The notes: generated by a model from the sequence alone, not told the origin. A stretch of DNA of 64,000 bases from Planctomycetota bacterium (GCA_003696675.1 RFGH01000116.1:1-64000); one strand, 5' to 3'; positions 16,583-25,467 are shown, numbered from the stretch's first letter. Made by a program: numbers and translations.

Positions 16583-17545
16583 ATGAAGAACCTGATGCGT
16601 TTCGGCGGACTGATCGCGATCTGCGCCGGTGCGGCCTATGCGGTCCCAGGCGACGATGAGCCCTGCGCCATCATGGTCGTCGATTCCTCGAACAAACGCG
16701 TCTCACTGCTCAACGCCTTCGACGGCTCTCTCATCAATGAGAGCTGGATCGATATCGGTGCCGCGGCCGCCGCCGACAACTACACCGGCTCCTCGACCCC
16801 GATCGAGGCGATCGAGGTTGGCGACGAGATCTGGATTTCCGATCAGCTCGCCGACCGGATTTGGCGCTTCAACAAGTTCAATCAGTCCTACCTCGGCTCC
16901 ATCGGCGCCGGCACGGGCGAACTCAACAACATCCGCGGCATGCACGCCTTCGGCGGGACCGTCTATGTGGCCATGGGCTCGGACTCCGACCTCTACGGCC
17001 AGGGCATCATCACCATCGACGCGAGCACCGGCACAGTGACCGGCCAGTTCAACGGCCGTGACCCCGCCGACACCAGCTACTTCGATGTTGCCTTCTACAA
17101 CGGCAACCTGATCGTGTCCAACATCGACACCGGCAACGACGGCGTCGAAATGTACGACATCGCCGGCAACTACCTCGGCAACCTCGTTTCGTCCGACGGC
17201 GTGACCGGCATCGACTTCCCCGAGCAGATGGCCCGCGCCCTGAACGGCAACCTCCTCGTCGCCGGCTTCTCCCCCACTTCCGGTGTGTACGAGTATGACC
17301 AGTTTGGAAACGAGATCGGTATCGTCGCTGGCCTCGATTTCGGCACCCGCGGCGTCTACCAGCTCGGCAACGGCGACATCGTCTGGACCAACGGCACCTT
17401 CACCCGCACCGACTCCGACATCTTCCTCCAGGGCGGGTCCTACCGGTTCATCACGGAGATCTGCGGCGAGTTCGTCCCGACGCCTTCCAGCATGGCCCTG
17501 CTCGGATTCGGCGGCCTGATCGCTGCTCGCCGCCGCCGCGCCTGA
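16583..17545 (+). CDS. PEP-CTERM-like exported beta-propeller-type protein
   Basis: A 320-residue exported protein. The signal peptide is the first about 20 residues (RFGGLIAICAGAAYA). The body is made of repeated strands of the kind IWISDQLADRIWRF, GTVYVAMGSDSDLYG, GNLIVSNIDTGNDGVEMYD and GNLLVAGFSPTSGVYEYD, consistent with a NHL/PQQ-type six-bladed propeller. The tail is VPTPSSMALLGFGG then ARRRRA (PEP-CTERM variant). No catalytic motif is visible; it is probably a surface or envelope protein. The gene is bounded by terminators on both sides. Confidence 0.8.
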   Translation: MKNLMRFGGLIAICAGAAYAVPGDDEPCAIMVVDSSNKRVSLLNAFDGSLINESWIDIGAAAAADNYTGSSTPIEAIEVGDEIWISDQLADRIWRFNKFNQSYLGSIGAGTGELNNIRGMHAFGGTVYVAMGSDSDLYGQGIITIDASTGTVTGQFNGRDPADTSYFDVAFYNGNLIVSNIDTGNDGVEMYDIAGNYLGNLVSSDGVTGIDFPEQMARALNGNLLVAGFSPTSGVYEYDQFGNEIGIVAGLDFGTRGVYQLGNGDIVWTNGTFTRTDSDIFLQGGSYRFITEICGEFVPTPSSMALLGFGGLIAARRRRA

Positions 17546-17571
17546 TTGCCCCATCCCCCCGTCCACCACCC

Positions 17572-17604
17572 CAGGACCGACCGACATTCGGTCGGTCCTG
17601 TCCG
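17572..17604 (+). terminator. Intrinsic terminator after the PEP-CTERM gene
   Basis: CAGGACCGACCGA (17572-17584) pairs with TCGGTCGGTCCTG (17588-17600) around CAT, followed by a TTTT run from about 17604. Confidence 0.9.
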
Positions 17605-17675
17605 TTTTGGACGATCCGATGCGATCCGGGCGACGGATTGGTGACCAGTCCCGCATCCCGGGATGAGCGCCACGG

Positions 17676-17715
17676 TATACTCAAGGTCGGCCAGACCCCT
17701 CTGATCAAGGGGGTC
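17676..17715 (+). promoter_or_regulatory. Promoter -10 and 5'-leader hairpin of the ECF sigma operon
   Basis: TATACT (17676-17681) is a good -10. The leader then holds a hairpin, GACCCC (17694-17699) with GGGGTC (17710-17715), that is 19/22 identical to part of the rplU terminator. There is no T-tract, so it probably does not terminate. Confidence 0.45.
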
Positions 17716-17734
17716 GCCGGATGATGGAGGCTGC

Positions 17735-18325
17735 ATGGACCGCGAGATCGAAGTAGGGCTGATCGAGCGAGCCGCGGCGGGCGACCGTCAGGCCGCGGGC
17801 GATCTGATCCGCGCCCATCAGCAGTCTGTCTATGCCTATCTGCTTCGCATGTCGGGCCGCCCCGAGGTCGCCGAGGACATCGTCCAAGAGGCGTTCGTCC
17901 GCGTCCTGAGCAATCTGCACCGGTTCGACTTCCGGTTCCGCTTCTCGACCTGGCTGTTCACGATCGCCCGACGGCTGTACATGAACGCCATGGCCAAGTC
18001 CCGCCCGGCCTACGACACCGATTTCGTCGGCTCGTTCGGTAACCAGTCGACCGGCTGGGCCCCCGACACCGCGATGTATGACGATGAGCGTCAGCAGGTC
18101 CAGCGGGACGCGCTGCAGACATCACTGATGCAACTCAGCGAAGAACAACGCGAAGTCCTTGTGCTCTTCCATCAGCTCGATTGGCCGATCGCGCTCATCG
18201 CCGAGCACCTGGGCATGCCCGAGGGGACGGTCAAGAGCCACCTGCACCGGGGCCGCCGCCGTCTTCGCCAGGTTTTCCAAGATCAGAAGAAACTCGAAGC
18301 CCGCGTTGAGGAGGTCTGGCGGTGA
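17735..18325 (+). CDS. ECF-type RNA polymerase sigma factor
   Basis: A 196-residue sigma-70-family factor with regions 2 and 4 only. Region 2 includes VYAYLLRMSGRPEVAEDIVQ, EAFVRVLSNLHRF and FSTWLFTIARRLYMNA; region 4 includes QLSEEQREVLVLFH and the helix-turn-helix ALIAEHLGMPEGTVKSHLHR. It directs RNA polymerase to an unknown regulon. A good Shine-Dalgarno (GGAGG) precedes the ATG. Its stop overlaps the next gene's GTG, so it is co-translated with the candidate anti-sigma factor. Confidence 0.93.
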   Translation: MDREIEVGLIERAAAGDRQAAGDLIRAHQQSVYAYLLRMSGRPEVAEDIVQEAFVRVLSNLHRFDFRFRFSTWLFTIARRLYMNAMAKSRPAYDTDFVGSFGNQSTGWAPDTAMYDDERQQVQRDALQTSLMQLSEEQREVLVLFHQLDWPIALIAEHLGMPEGTVKSHLHRGRRRLRQVFQDQKKLEARVEEVWR

Positions 18326-19056
18326 CCACACCCGGGCCGTATAGGGAGGACGATGCGCCGGGTCGCATTCCCGAGTCGCTGATCGACGCCGTGCTGGACG
18401 GCGCGGTCGACGATCGTACCCGCCGGGAGGTCGCCCGAGCGCTGCGTCACGATCCGCGCCGCCGACGGGATCTCAGCGAGACACTCGAGGCAATTCAGGC
18501 CCTGCGCGCCCCGGTGGCCTGCCCCGACCTGACCGGCGTGGTGCTCACCTCGCTCGACCGCAAGCACCGTTTCCTGCCCACCCGCGTTCGCCGATCGATC
18601 CGCCGGGCCCGCCTGGGACTGGCGTTGGCGGCGATGGTGGCTCTCGCCGGTGCGGCGGTTGCTCAGCGTGCCCTGCCCCGGCTCGCGTCGATCGGACGCC
18701 CGGATACCCCGGTCACGGATGTCGCCCAGGCCGTCACCGCCGAAGCCCGTGAGGCCGCCGAGGAAGTCCGCGACGGCGTCCGCGTCATGCGTGCCTCGCT
18801 GCCCAGCCTCGTGGACACGCTCGAAGTGCCGGGGCGTGCTTTCCACACCGACCTGTCCACCGAGCGGACCGTTCGGACGCACCAAGGGGCTTTCCGCGTG
18901 GTCACCATTGACGGGGGACGGCTGGTGCTGGTCGAAGCGGTGCGTGAGTCCAGCCGCGACTCACGCGGAGGCGTGGTCTCGCTCCTTGCCGTGTCGGCCG
19001 AGACCACTACGGACACCAATGAGCAGGCCGGCGCGAGGCTCGGCGACTTGCCGTGA
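18322..19056 (+). CDS. Candidate anti-sigma factor (single membrane helix)
   Basis: A 244-residue protein. The cytoplasmic N-terminal part (residues 1-85) is helical (SLIDAVLDGAVDDRTRREVA), and the ARALRHDPRRRRDL pattern fits the anti-sigma module of planctomycete ECF operons, although the zinc motif HxxxCxxC is absent. A membrane helix follows (about residues 95-113, GLALAAMVALAGAAVA), then a periplasmic domain. GTG start in a GTGA overlap with the sigma gene. The role as sigma antagonist is inferred from position. Confidence 0.6.
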   Translation: MTTPGPYREDDAPGRIPESLIDAVLDGAVDDRTRREVARALRHDPRRRRDLSETLEAIQALRAPVACPDLTGVVLTSLDRKHRFLPTRVRRSIRRARLGLALAAMVALAGAAVAQRALPRLASIGRPDTPVTDVAQAVTAEAREAAEEVRDGVRVMRASLPSLVDTLEVPGRAFHTDLSTERTVRTHQGAFRVVTIDGGRLVLVEAVRESSRDSRGGVVSLLAVSAETTTDTNEQAGARLGDLP

Positions 19057-20546
19057 ACCGGACGCGGAGGATCCTGGCATCGATCATGGCTTCCGCCGCG
19101 TGCTGCAGCGCGGCATCCGCGACCGATCCTTTTGCCAAGCTCGACGCACTCCCGTCCGATGTGCAACTCGCCGCGGTCTTTGATGCACCCGGCGCAGGCT
19201 GGCTGCGCGAAGGCACCGGGCTTGTAGCGACGGGTCTGGCCGGGCAGACTGGGCTTTTCGCCCGCACTCGCACATCCTGGGCCAACCTCGCCCAGACCCT
19301 CGGCATGACGATCGAACAGGCCGACGCTTCGTTGCTCGGCGGCACCGTGGTGGTCGGCTGGCGTGCCCCCAAGGACGACGGGCTGCTCGGCGCACTGGGG
19401 TCGGCGGACACAGGATGGATTCTCATCTCCGAAGTGGATCAGCCGACCGCCGCACTGGCACGCGAACGCCTCCGCGCTGTGCCCCGGCGCATTGCCTTCG
19501 GAACCGCGGTGTATTCGATCGACGGCGGGCGGATCGGGATGGCACTCATCGAGGGCGAGCGATCCCGCCAGCTGCTCATCGCACCCGTCGAGAACGCGGA
19601 ACTGATCGACGAGTGTCTCGGACGATTGCGTCGCGGCGTTGGGGACCCTGGGCCGGGCCGGGAAACCCGCGAACTGCTCGGACCGGTTGACCCGGGCTGG
19701 TCGGGCATCGCGGCCGTCCGAATCGGTGACGATCAGGCGCTCCCTGTTGCGCTCGTCATTCGGGCGGGCGAACGGGAGGTCGGCGTTCGATTCGCCGCGC
19801 GCGGCACGGCGGAAGCCGGCGCCCCGCTCGGGCTGCTGGACCGGATCGGCGGGGACGCACTGCTCGCGATGGTTTCCGGCGGTAACCCGCTGGGCGGCGA
19901 AGACGGCTCGATCAGGCTGGGTTTCTCGCTTCGCGCCGCCCCCTCGAATCCGAAGGACTCACCGCAGCGGAGTCTGAGCACTGAGGATGGATACGCGCTG
20001 ATCATGCGAGAGTCCGGCGACGGATCCATGACCGCCGCGATCGCCGCCCGCGCCCGATCGGACGCGGCCTTCGCGCGGACGGTGGACGAAACGCTCGCAC
20101 GCGTCGTTGATCCGAGTTCTCCGCCGGACTTCGGCGGCAGGTTCCCAGAGGCTGTCCGCACGCACACCGGCAAGCAGAACGACGGGACGCGGTGGCCCGG
20201 AGATCGTGCACAGATCGCCTGGTGCATGCACGCCGACGCCGCCGATCGATCCGGCATGATCGCCTTGGCCTTCGGCGATGCCGGCTCGGACGCCGCCCGA
20301 GAAGCCCGTCACACGCGCGAGGCATGGACCGAGGGCGACGATCTCTTCGATCCGACGATTGTTTCGGCCGGGTACGCGATGCCCGCCCGGCTGGTGAAGG
20401 CCGCCGGCATGGAGTCCAATCCGGTCGGGCTCATCGGGCGCGCCGTGGAGCGTGCGGACTGGACTGTGCGCCAGCAAGGCGAGATCGTTCGCGGTGAGAT
20501 CCGCCTCCGGTTCCTCGAACCCGGGGCGCGGCTCGGCGCCGAGTAA
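19053..20546 (+). CDS. Exported protein of unknown function in the ECF operon
   Basis: A 497-residue protein with a signal peptide (MASAACCSAASATDP). It then alternates alpha/beta segments (VQLAAVFDAPGAGWLREG, LLGGTVVVGWRAP, GRIGMALIEGERSRQLLIAP). The style is like DUF3352-type exported proteins that sit in ECF operons, but I cannot assign the family with certainty. GTG start overlaps the stop of the preceding gene (GTGA), so the three genes form one translational chain. Likely the envelope-side partner or target of the signalling module. Confidence 0.6.
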   Translation: MNRTRRILASIMASAACCSAASATDPFAKLDALPSDVQLAAVFDAPGAGWLREGTGLVATGLAGQTGLFARTRTSWANLAQTLGMTIEQADASLLGGTVVVGWRAPKDDGLLGALGSADTGWILISEVDQPTAALARERLRAVPRRIAFGTAVYSIDGGRIGMALIEGERSRQLLIAPVENAELIDECLGRLRRGVGDPGPGRETRELLGPVDPGWSGIAAVRIGDDQALPVALVIRAGEREVGVRFAARGTAEAGAPLGLLDRIGGDALLAMVSGGNPLGGEDGSIRLGFSLRAAPSNPKDSPQRSLSTEDGYALIMRESGDGSMTAAIAARARSDAAFARTVDETLARVVDPSSPPDFGGRFPEAVRTHTGKQNDGTRWPGDRAQIAWCMHADAADRSGMIALAFGDAGSDAAREARHTREAWTEGDDLFDPTIVSAGYAMPARLVKAAGMESNPVGLIGRAVERADWTVRQQGEIVRGEIRLRFLEPGARLGAE

Positions 20547-20552
20547 GCCGGG

Positions 20553-21599
20553 CTACCAGCCCCAGAACCGCGACCAGTTGTCGCCCGCGAAGCCCCGGAT
20601 CTCCGCATCTGACCATCCACGAGACCGCAACGCATCGGCGATGCGTCCGAGGTCCGACAGCCCGTCGATGCTGCGCGGCAGCCGATCCGCGCCGAACCCG
20701 CCATCGGCGTCCGACCCCAGCCCCACGTGGGCACGGGAACCCGCCAACTCGCAGACATGCTCGATGTGCTTGACCACATCCTCGATCGACGCCCGATCGC
20801 CGCGTTTGATTCCGGGTGCGAGAAAGTCACTCAGCAGGTTGATGCCGACGATACCGCCCCGGCGAACGATCTCCGCGATCACCTCGTCGGATAGATGACG
20901 CTGGGCTTTGGGATCGTCGTGCCCACCCATCAACGAACGGCAGTTGGAATGCGAGGCCATGACCGGCGCCTCGGTCATCGAGAGAAGCCCGTCCGCGGCC
21001 TGCTGCGACAGGTGCGACATGTCGTGCACGATTCCGAGTTCGTCCATCATCGGGACGATCTCGCCGGCGAGCGGGGACAACCCCGCTTCGGGCGCATCCA
21101 TCGGCGTGGCGTTGCCGCCCGCGTAACGCGAGGCCCGCGCCCAGGTCAGCCCTACCGCGATCACGCCGGCATCGGCCCATTCCCCGAGCTGTTCGGGTGT
21201 TTCGATCGGATCGGCCCCTTCCATCAGAATCCCCAGCCGCAGCGGCGCGCCCGACTCCGGTGCGGTGTGCCCCCGTCGCGGCATGATCTGGATCAACCCC
21301 GCGTCGCGCCATGCGTGGTACAGCTTGAGTTGGCGCATGCCCGCCTTCCACGCGCCGAGCGCATCGCCGTCTTGGTACGCGAACGGGCCGGTTTCCCGGT
21401 TCGCATCGTCCGGGTCGACCGGCTCGGTGAAGATCGTGCCCAGGCAGGTGGAGATGCCCGCCGACCGCATCGCTGGGAGGGTCACCGCGACCGGCTGGTG
21501 GCGGCCCCGGGCATCGGCAGGCTCCGCGTGCATGTCCCGGCCGGTCTCGGCCAGATAGGCGAGATCGAGATGGGCGTCGAACCAGTTCAGATCGGCCAA
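20553..21599 (-). CDS. Membrane dipeptidase (peptidase family M19)
   Basis: A 348-residue metal-dependent dipeptidase of the renal dipeptidase family, which cleaves dipeptides. The N-terminal metal motif is WFDAHLDLAYL (His-x-Asp). Further family motifs: VGLTWARASRYAGGNAT, GIVHDMSHLSQQA, VMASHSNCRSLMGGH and HVGLGSDADGGFG. The start is taken as TTG at 21599 because GGAGG lies five bases before it and no ATG fits; this would encode a cytoplasmic protein without a signal peptide. It is convergent with the exported-protein gene, 6 bases from its stop. Confidence 0.88.
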   Translation of the reverse strand: MADLNWFDAHLDLAYLAETGRDMHAEPADARGRHQPVAVTLPAMRSAGISTCLGTIFTEPVDPDDANRETGPFAYQDGDALGAWKAGMRQLKLYHAWRDAGLIQIMPRRGHTAPESGAPLRLGILMEGADPIETPEQLGEWADAGVIAVGLTWARASRYAGGNATPMDAPEAGLSPLAGEIVPMMDELGIVHDMSHLSQQAADGLLSMTEAPVMASHSNCRSLMGGHDDPKAQRHLSDEVIAEIVRRGGIVGINLLSDFLAPGIKRGDRASIEDVVKHIEHVCELAGSRAHVGLGSDADGGFGADRLPRSIDGLSDLGRIADALRSRGWSDAEIRGFAGDNWSRFWGW

Positions 21600-21713
21600 T
21601 GGAGCCTCCGGGGAGAACGCTGCAACCGGGGCGGCCGGATTGCCAATACCTATGGTACCGCCGCCCCCGGAGCCGGGGCACGCACGGAAGATCAGGATAT
21701 CAAGGGGAGTGGC

Positions 21714-22481
21714 ATGGAACTGAACTGGCACGCCGCGCGACGCGGCAACTGGCTGCTCGGATGCGGCATCGTGCTCGTGCTCGTCATCGCGCTGGTGGTC
21801 GGCGGCGGCATCTTTGTGGCGATGAACGCGCGGAGCTGGACCGCCAGCGGCATGGAGAAGCTCACGACCGCACTGATCGAGAAAGCCCCGATCAGTGAGG
21901 AAGAGCGCAGCGAAACATTGGCCGTCGTGGACGGTTTCTTGCAGCGTTTCCGCGACGGCGATGTGACGATCGAGCAGCTCGTGCAGGTGATGGAAAAGAT
22001 CACCGAGAGCCCGGTGCTGCCCGCAGGTATCGCGATGGGCATGGGCCAGCTCTACTTCGCCGATGCGGAACTCACCGAAGAGGAAAAGACCGATGGACGC
22101 CTGCAGCTTGCCCGTATCGCCCACGGCATGGCCGATCGAACGCTGAACGAGCAAGACCTGCAGCGGGCGATCCAACCGATCAAAGCGAACGCGACCGAGA
22201 CCAAGGTCATCCAGTTCCAGTTGCCGAACAAGACAACGATCCGTCTCAAGATTCCTGACCTGGTCACGCCGGACGAGCTCCGGGCGTTCATCGAGTCCGC
22301 CAAGGCGACCGCCGACGAGAAGGGCGTCGCTCCCGAGCCACCGCCCTTCGACCTCTCTGGCGAACTGGCCAAGGCCATCGACACCGTGCTTCTCGCCGGT
22401 CCCGCACCCGACCTGCCGGACGGCACGCCGGCCGCGGAAGATGCGGACGACGCCGAGCGGACCGAACCGACAGAGCCCTGA
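21714..22481 (+). CDS. Single-pass membrane protein of unknown function
   Basis: A 255-residue protein with one membrane helix at residues about 14-36 (LLGCGIVLVLVIALVVGGG). The extracytoplasmic part is mostly helical (MEKLTTALIEKAPISEEERS, DGDVTIEQLVQVMEKITESP), followed by a short beta stretch (TKVIQFQLPNKTTIRLK) and an acidic, Pro-rich tail. I do not recognise the family. AGGGGAG upstream of the ATG at 21714 decides this start against a much longer open frame. A strong terminator follows. Confidence 0.65.
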   Translation: MELNWHAARRGNWLLGCGIVLVLVIALVVGGGIFVAMNARSWTASGMEKLTTALIEKAPISEEERSETLAVVDGFLQRFRDGDVTIEQLVQVMEKITESPVLPAGIAMGMGQLYFADAELTEEEKTDGRLQLARIAHGMADRTLNEQDLQRAIQPIKANATETKVIQFQLPNKTTIRLKIPDLVTPDELRAFIESAKATADEKGVAPEPPPFDLSGELAKAIDTVLLAGPAPDLPDGTPAAEDADDAERTEPTEP

Positions 22482-22509
22482 GTCGTCCCCACTCCCCCGC
22501 ACCCATCGA

Positions 22510-22546
22510 GCGTGGCCGCCGTCTCGCACGGCGGCCACGCTTCTTT
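22510..22546 (+). terminator. Strong intrinsic terminator
   Basis: GCGTGGCCGCCGT (22510-22522) pairs with ACGGCGGCCACGC (22528-22540) around CTCGC, followed by TTCTTT. It can serve both flanking convergent genes. Confidence 0.9.
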
Positions 22547-22572
22547 GAGCCTTTGGTTCAGACGCCCGAGCG

Positions 22573-23301
22573 TCAGGGACACCCGGCAGAGAATGCGTTC
22601 AGGAACGCTGCAACATCGAAGAAGTTGAGTACCCCGATCGGCGCGGCCATGTCTGCACGCGCGTCCTGAGCGTTGAACATGCTGACATATGCCGCGACAT
22701 CGAAGAAGTTCAGCACGGTGAAGGGCTCGACCAGATCGGCTTCGTTGCAGCCGGGCAAGCCAGCGTCGATCATGTGCACATCATCGATCGCGGCTCCGTA
22801 GGCCCCCGCGTTGACACCCTCGAACGCGATGAGGCTGGCCGCATCGGCAGCGGTGAACCCTACCGAGATGGTCTTCCACTTCGGCTGCAACAGTGTGGCG
22901 CCCTCGGCGATCGGATCGAACACATAGTTGTGTGATACGCCCGGGGCGACCACCCGCATCTCGCGCGGGCCCGCCGGGCCCTGCATGTTGGCCGACAGGG
23001 CGAAGGACACGGTGTAACGGCGGCCGGGCACCGTCGGCACCACCTGCTCGATGCGGGCGGGCGACCCGCCGTTGAGATCGATCGTGACCACTCCGTCGAA
23101 GGGCGTGAGGAATGTGCCCATCGCGTCGAGCTGGCCCACCGCGTGCCAGCCGGCGACCGCGTCCCAGCCGAGCCCGAAGGTCGTCCATCCCCCGTTGGGG
23201 GCGACTGCGATGTCCTCGAACGATCCGTTGACAATGAGGTTCTGACCAAGGGCGGCGGGCGTGCAGGCGGCCATCAGTCCCACGAGAAGTCGAGCGTGCA
23301 T
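22573..23301 (-). CDS. DUF642/choice-of-anchor-C-like exported protein with NFFDV-type C-terminal repeats
   Basis: A 242-residue exported protein. The signal peptide (LLVGLMAACTPAALG) is followed by NLIVNGSFEDI, the start of a DUF642-like jelly roll, with FALSANMQGP and GAYGAAIDDVHMI as shared anchors. The C-terminus holds two copies of a planctomycete repeat, FTVLNFFDVAAYVSMFNAQD and GVLNFFDVAAFLNAFSAGCP, in place of a PEP-CTERM tail. It is probably surface-attached. A paralogue with a PEP-CTERM tail lies about 640 bases upstream (23937). The ATG at 23301 is preceded by GGAGAA. Confidence 0.82.
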   Translation of the reverse strand: MHARLLVGLMAACTPAALGQNLIVNGSFEDIAVAPNGGWTTFGLGWDAVAGWHAVGQLDAMGTFLTPFDGVVTIDLNGGSPARIEQVVPTVPGRRYTVSFALSANMQGPAGPREMRVVAPGVSHNYVFDPIAEGATLLQPKWKTISVGFTAADAASLIAFEGVNAGAYGAAIDDVHMIDAGLPGCNEADLVEPFTVLNFFDVAAYVSMFNAQDARADMAAPIGVLNFFDVAAFLNAFSAGCP

Positions 23302-23348
23302 TGTGATTCTCCGGTACGCAAACCGCCCCACTTTTGGGCGGACGAAGA

Positions 23349-23391
23349 AGCGTAAGATGCCCACTTATGAAGTCAAATCTGATTTGAAATC
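23349..23391 (-). promoter_or_regulatory. Promoter of the 22573 gene with palindromic upstream motif
   Basis: On the minus strand: GATTTCAAATCAGATTT (23391-23375), overlapping -35 TTGACT (23376-23371), a 16-base spacer and -10 TACGCT (23354-23349). The palindromic stretch TCAAATC-T-GATTTGA lies at 23373-23387. Confidence 0.5.
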
Positions 23392-23466
23392 TTTTTCTCG
23401 CGTGGCCTCCGCCTTCATTCGGACCCTGCGGCTGGCGTGCTACATTGCCCCACAAGGAGACCCGCC

Positions 23467-23868
23467 ATGACCGACGGTTTCATCTCGTGCCCCAAGGACG
23501 CCGAGCCCATGGAGCGGATCACCCTCGGGACGGTGGCGATCGACCGATGCCCGGCCTGCGGCGGCGTCTGGCTGGACCGCGGAGAGTTGGACGCCCTCCG
23601 CCGCACGCTGCTCAAGGACGAGCACCGGGCCACGCTCGACGCCCTGGATGAACTAGGCACCAGGGAGCCGGACGAACGCCCCCAGCCGCTGCTCTGCCCG
23701 CGCGACCACACCCGCATGAGCACGCATCGACATCACGCCCAGCGGCACATCGAGTTCGACACCTGCACCAAATGCGGCGGGATGTTCTTCGACGCCGGTG
23801 AGTTGAGCGACCTGACCGAGTTCACTCTGTTTGAGCGGATCAGGGCGATGCTCCCCCACCGCTCGTGA
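23467..23868 (+). CDS. zf-TFIIB-type double zinc-ribbon protein
   Basis: A 133-residue cytoplasmic protein with two zinc ribbons of the zf-TFIIB type. The first pairs CPKD with RCPACGGVWLDRGELDAL, the second pairs LCPRDHTRM with TCTKCGGMFFDAGELSDL. Each repeat has the characteristic WLDxGEL/FFDAGEL motif. This domain is seen in many bacterial proteins of unsettled function. The ATG at 23467 has AAGGAG upstream. It is divergent from the DUF642-like gene and convergent with its paralogue. Confidence 0.82.
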   Translation: MTDGFISCPKDAEPMERITLGTVAIDRCPACGGVWLDRGELDALRRTLLKDEHRATLDALDELGTREPDERPQPLLCPRDHTRMSTHRHHAQRHIEFDTCTKCGGMFFDAGELSDLTEFTLFERIRAMLPHRS

Positions 23869-23887
23869 ACCGTCCAAAATGAGCGGC

Positions 23888-23912
23888 GGCCGGGCCACCC
23901 CGGTGCCCGGCC
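23888..23912. terminator. Bidirectional hairpin between convergent genes
   Basis: GGCCGGGC (23888-23895) pairs with GCCCGGCC (23905-23912). No T-tract on either side. Confidence 0.6.
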
Positions 23913-23936
23913 ACGCGCTCCTCTCTCACGATCGTG

Positions 23937-24551
23937 TCAGGCCGTGCGCCGGCGGCGGCCGGTCAGCAGCCCCGCAAGCCCAAGCAACGCGACGGAGCCT
24001 GGCGTGGGAGCCACACCGGTCACGACAACATTGTCGATCGCGGCTCCGTAGACGCCGCCGCTGATACCCTCGAAACGGAGCGTGGCCGACGAGCCTGTGC
24101 CGACGAAGGACCAGGTGATCCGCTCCCACGCGGGGTTCGCGGCCGTGGACCCGGCGGCGACATAATCAAACTCGAACTGGTCGGACTGGCCCGCGGCCGA
24201 GACCCGGAGCACCTTGGGCGTCGGCCCGCCGTACATGTTGGCCGAGAGATCGAACTCGACCGTGTAGAGCCAGCCGGCCTGGGTGGCGAAGGTCTGTTCG
24301 ATGCCGCCGCCCGACGACACATTGTTGATGTCGACGCTACGGACGCCGTCCGACGCGGCAATGATGGTGCCTAGGTAGTCGATGCCAGCGCCCCAGGTGG
24401 TCCAGCCGGTGATGGCGGTGTTGCCGCCGCCCATGGGGATCCAGGTCGAGCCGGGGTTGAGGGTCGAGTTCTCGAATGAGCCGTTGACGATCAGGTTGGC
24501 GCCGGCGATCGGGGACATGGCGGCGATGGCCATCAGGCACAGGGTCTTCAT
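23937..24551 (-). CDS. DUF642/choice-of-anchor-C-like protein with PEP-CTERM-like tail
   Basis: A 204-residue exported paralogue of the 22573 protein. The signal peptide (LMAIAAMSPIAGA) leads into NLIVNGSFENST, then VEFDLSANMYGGPTPKVLRV and GGVYGAAIDNVVVTG. The C-terminus is PTPGSVALLGLAGLLTG then RRRRTA, a PEP-CTERM-like anchor. The family is bacterial, surface-exposed, of unclear function. A GAGGAGAG-type Shine-Dalgarno precedes the ATG at 24551. A TACAAT on the minus strand (24692-24697) is a plausible -10. Confidence 0.82.
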   Translation of the reverse strand: MKTLCLMAIAAMSPIAGANLIVNGSFENSTLNPGSTWIPMGGGNTAITGWTTWGAGIDYLGTIIAASDGVRSVDINNVSSGGGIEQTFATQAGWLYTVEFDLSANMYGGPTPKVLRVSAAGQSDQFEFDYVAAGSTAANPAWERITWSFVGTGSSATLRFEGISGGVYGAAIDNVVVTGVAPTPGSVALLGLAGLLTGRRRRTA

Positions 24552-24769
24552 GTCAGGTCTCTCCTCTGGGGTTCAAACAGCCCGGCTGACGAATCCGGGC
24601 GCAGGGGGAGGCTACTTCGAAGCCGGGAAAAGTCCCGCGTTTCGGGCTTTCAGGGGGCGAGATTGTGGAATTATCGGACTATCAGGCTCAGATTGTAACC
24701 TAGGCTGTCCCTCCAAACAGTCACGCAGAGCGACCGAGGATTCGGAGAGCCGGTTCTGATCGCAAGATG

Positions 24770-25432
24770 TCAGATCGAAATCACCGCGGGCGATTCTGCG
24801 ACGATGATCTCCGCCTCGGTCTTCGCCAGCACCTCGTCCACAGTCACGCCCGGGGCGAGTTCGGTCAGGCGGAAGCGCTGCTTGTCCTCGTCCATCACCA
24901 GCACGCACAGGTCGGTGATGACCATGTCGATGCACCGCTTGCCGGTCAGCGGCAGGGTGCATTCCTTGAGGATCTTGGGCTGTTCGCCCTTGGCGGTGTG
25001 CTCCATCGCCACGATGACCTTCTTGACCCCAGCGACAAGGTCCATCGCGCCGCCCATGCCCTTGATCATCTTGCCGGGGATCATCCAGTTAGCGATGTCG
25101 CCCTCCTGGCTGATCTGCATGGCGCCGAGGATGCACGCATCGATGTGACCGCCGCGGATCATGGCGAAGGAGGTCGCCGACGAGAAGCACGCCGCGCCCT
25201 CGCGGGCGGTGATGGTCTGCTTTCCGGCATTGATCAGATCGGGATCGACCTGGTCCTCGGTCGGAAAGGGCCCGATGCCGAGCAGTCCGTTCTCGGATTG
25301 CAGCCAGACATCGATACCGTCGGGGATGTGGTTGGCCACCAGCGTGGGCATGCCGATACCCAAGTTGACGACGAAGCCATCGTGAAGTTCCTGAGCGGCG
25401 CGGGCGGCGATCTGATCACGGGTCAGCGGCAT
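24770..25432 (-). CDS. scoB: 3-oxoacid CoA-transferase subunit B
   Basis: A 220-residue subunit of succinyl-CoA:3-ketoacid CoA transferase, which activates acetoacetate. Family landmarks: [19 protein letters not shown], the catalytic Glu in [31 protein letters not shown] and [20 protein letters not shown]. The ATG at 25432 is preferred over the longer open frame because AGGG lies close upstream. Subunit A (scoA) is on the same strand but about 5.5 kb away at 30980, which is unusual. lapA lies 35 bases upstream. Confidence 0.92.
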   Translation of the reverse strand: MPLTRDQIAARAAQELHDGFVVNLGIGMPTLVANHIPDGIDVWLQSENGLLGIGPFPTEDQVDPDLINAGKQTITAREGAACFSSATSFAMIRGGHIDACILGAMQISQEGDIANWMIPGKMIKGMGGAMDLVAGVKKVIVAMEHTAKGEQPKILKECTLPLTGKRCIDMVITDLCVLVMDEDKQRFRLTELAPGVTVDEVLAKTEAEIIVAESPAVISI

Positions 25433-25467
25433 GGCGGATTCCCTCCGCGTGAGTATATCGCGTGGCA

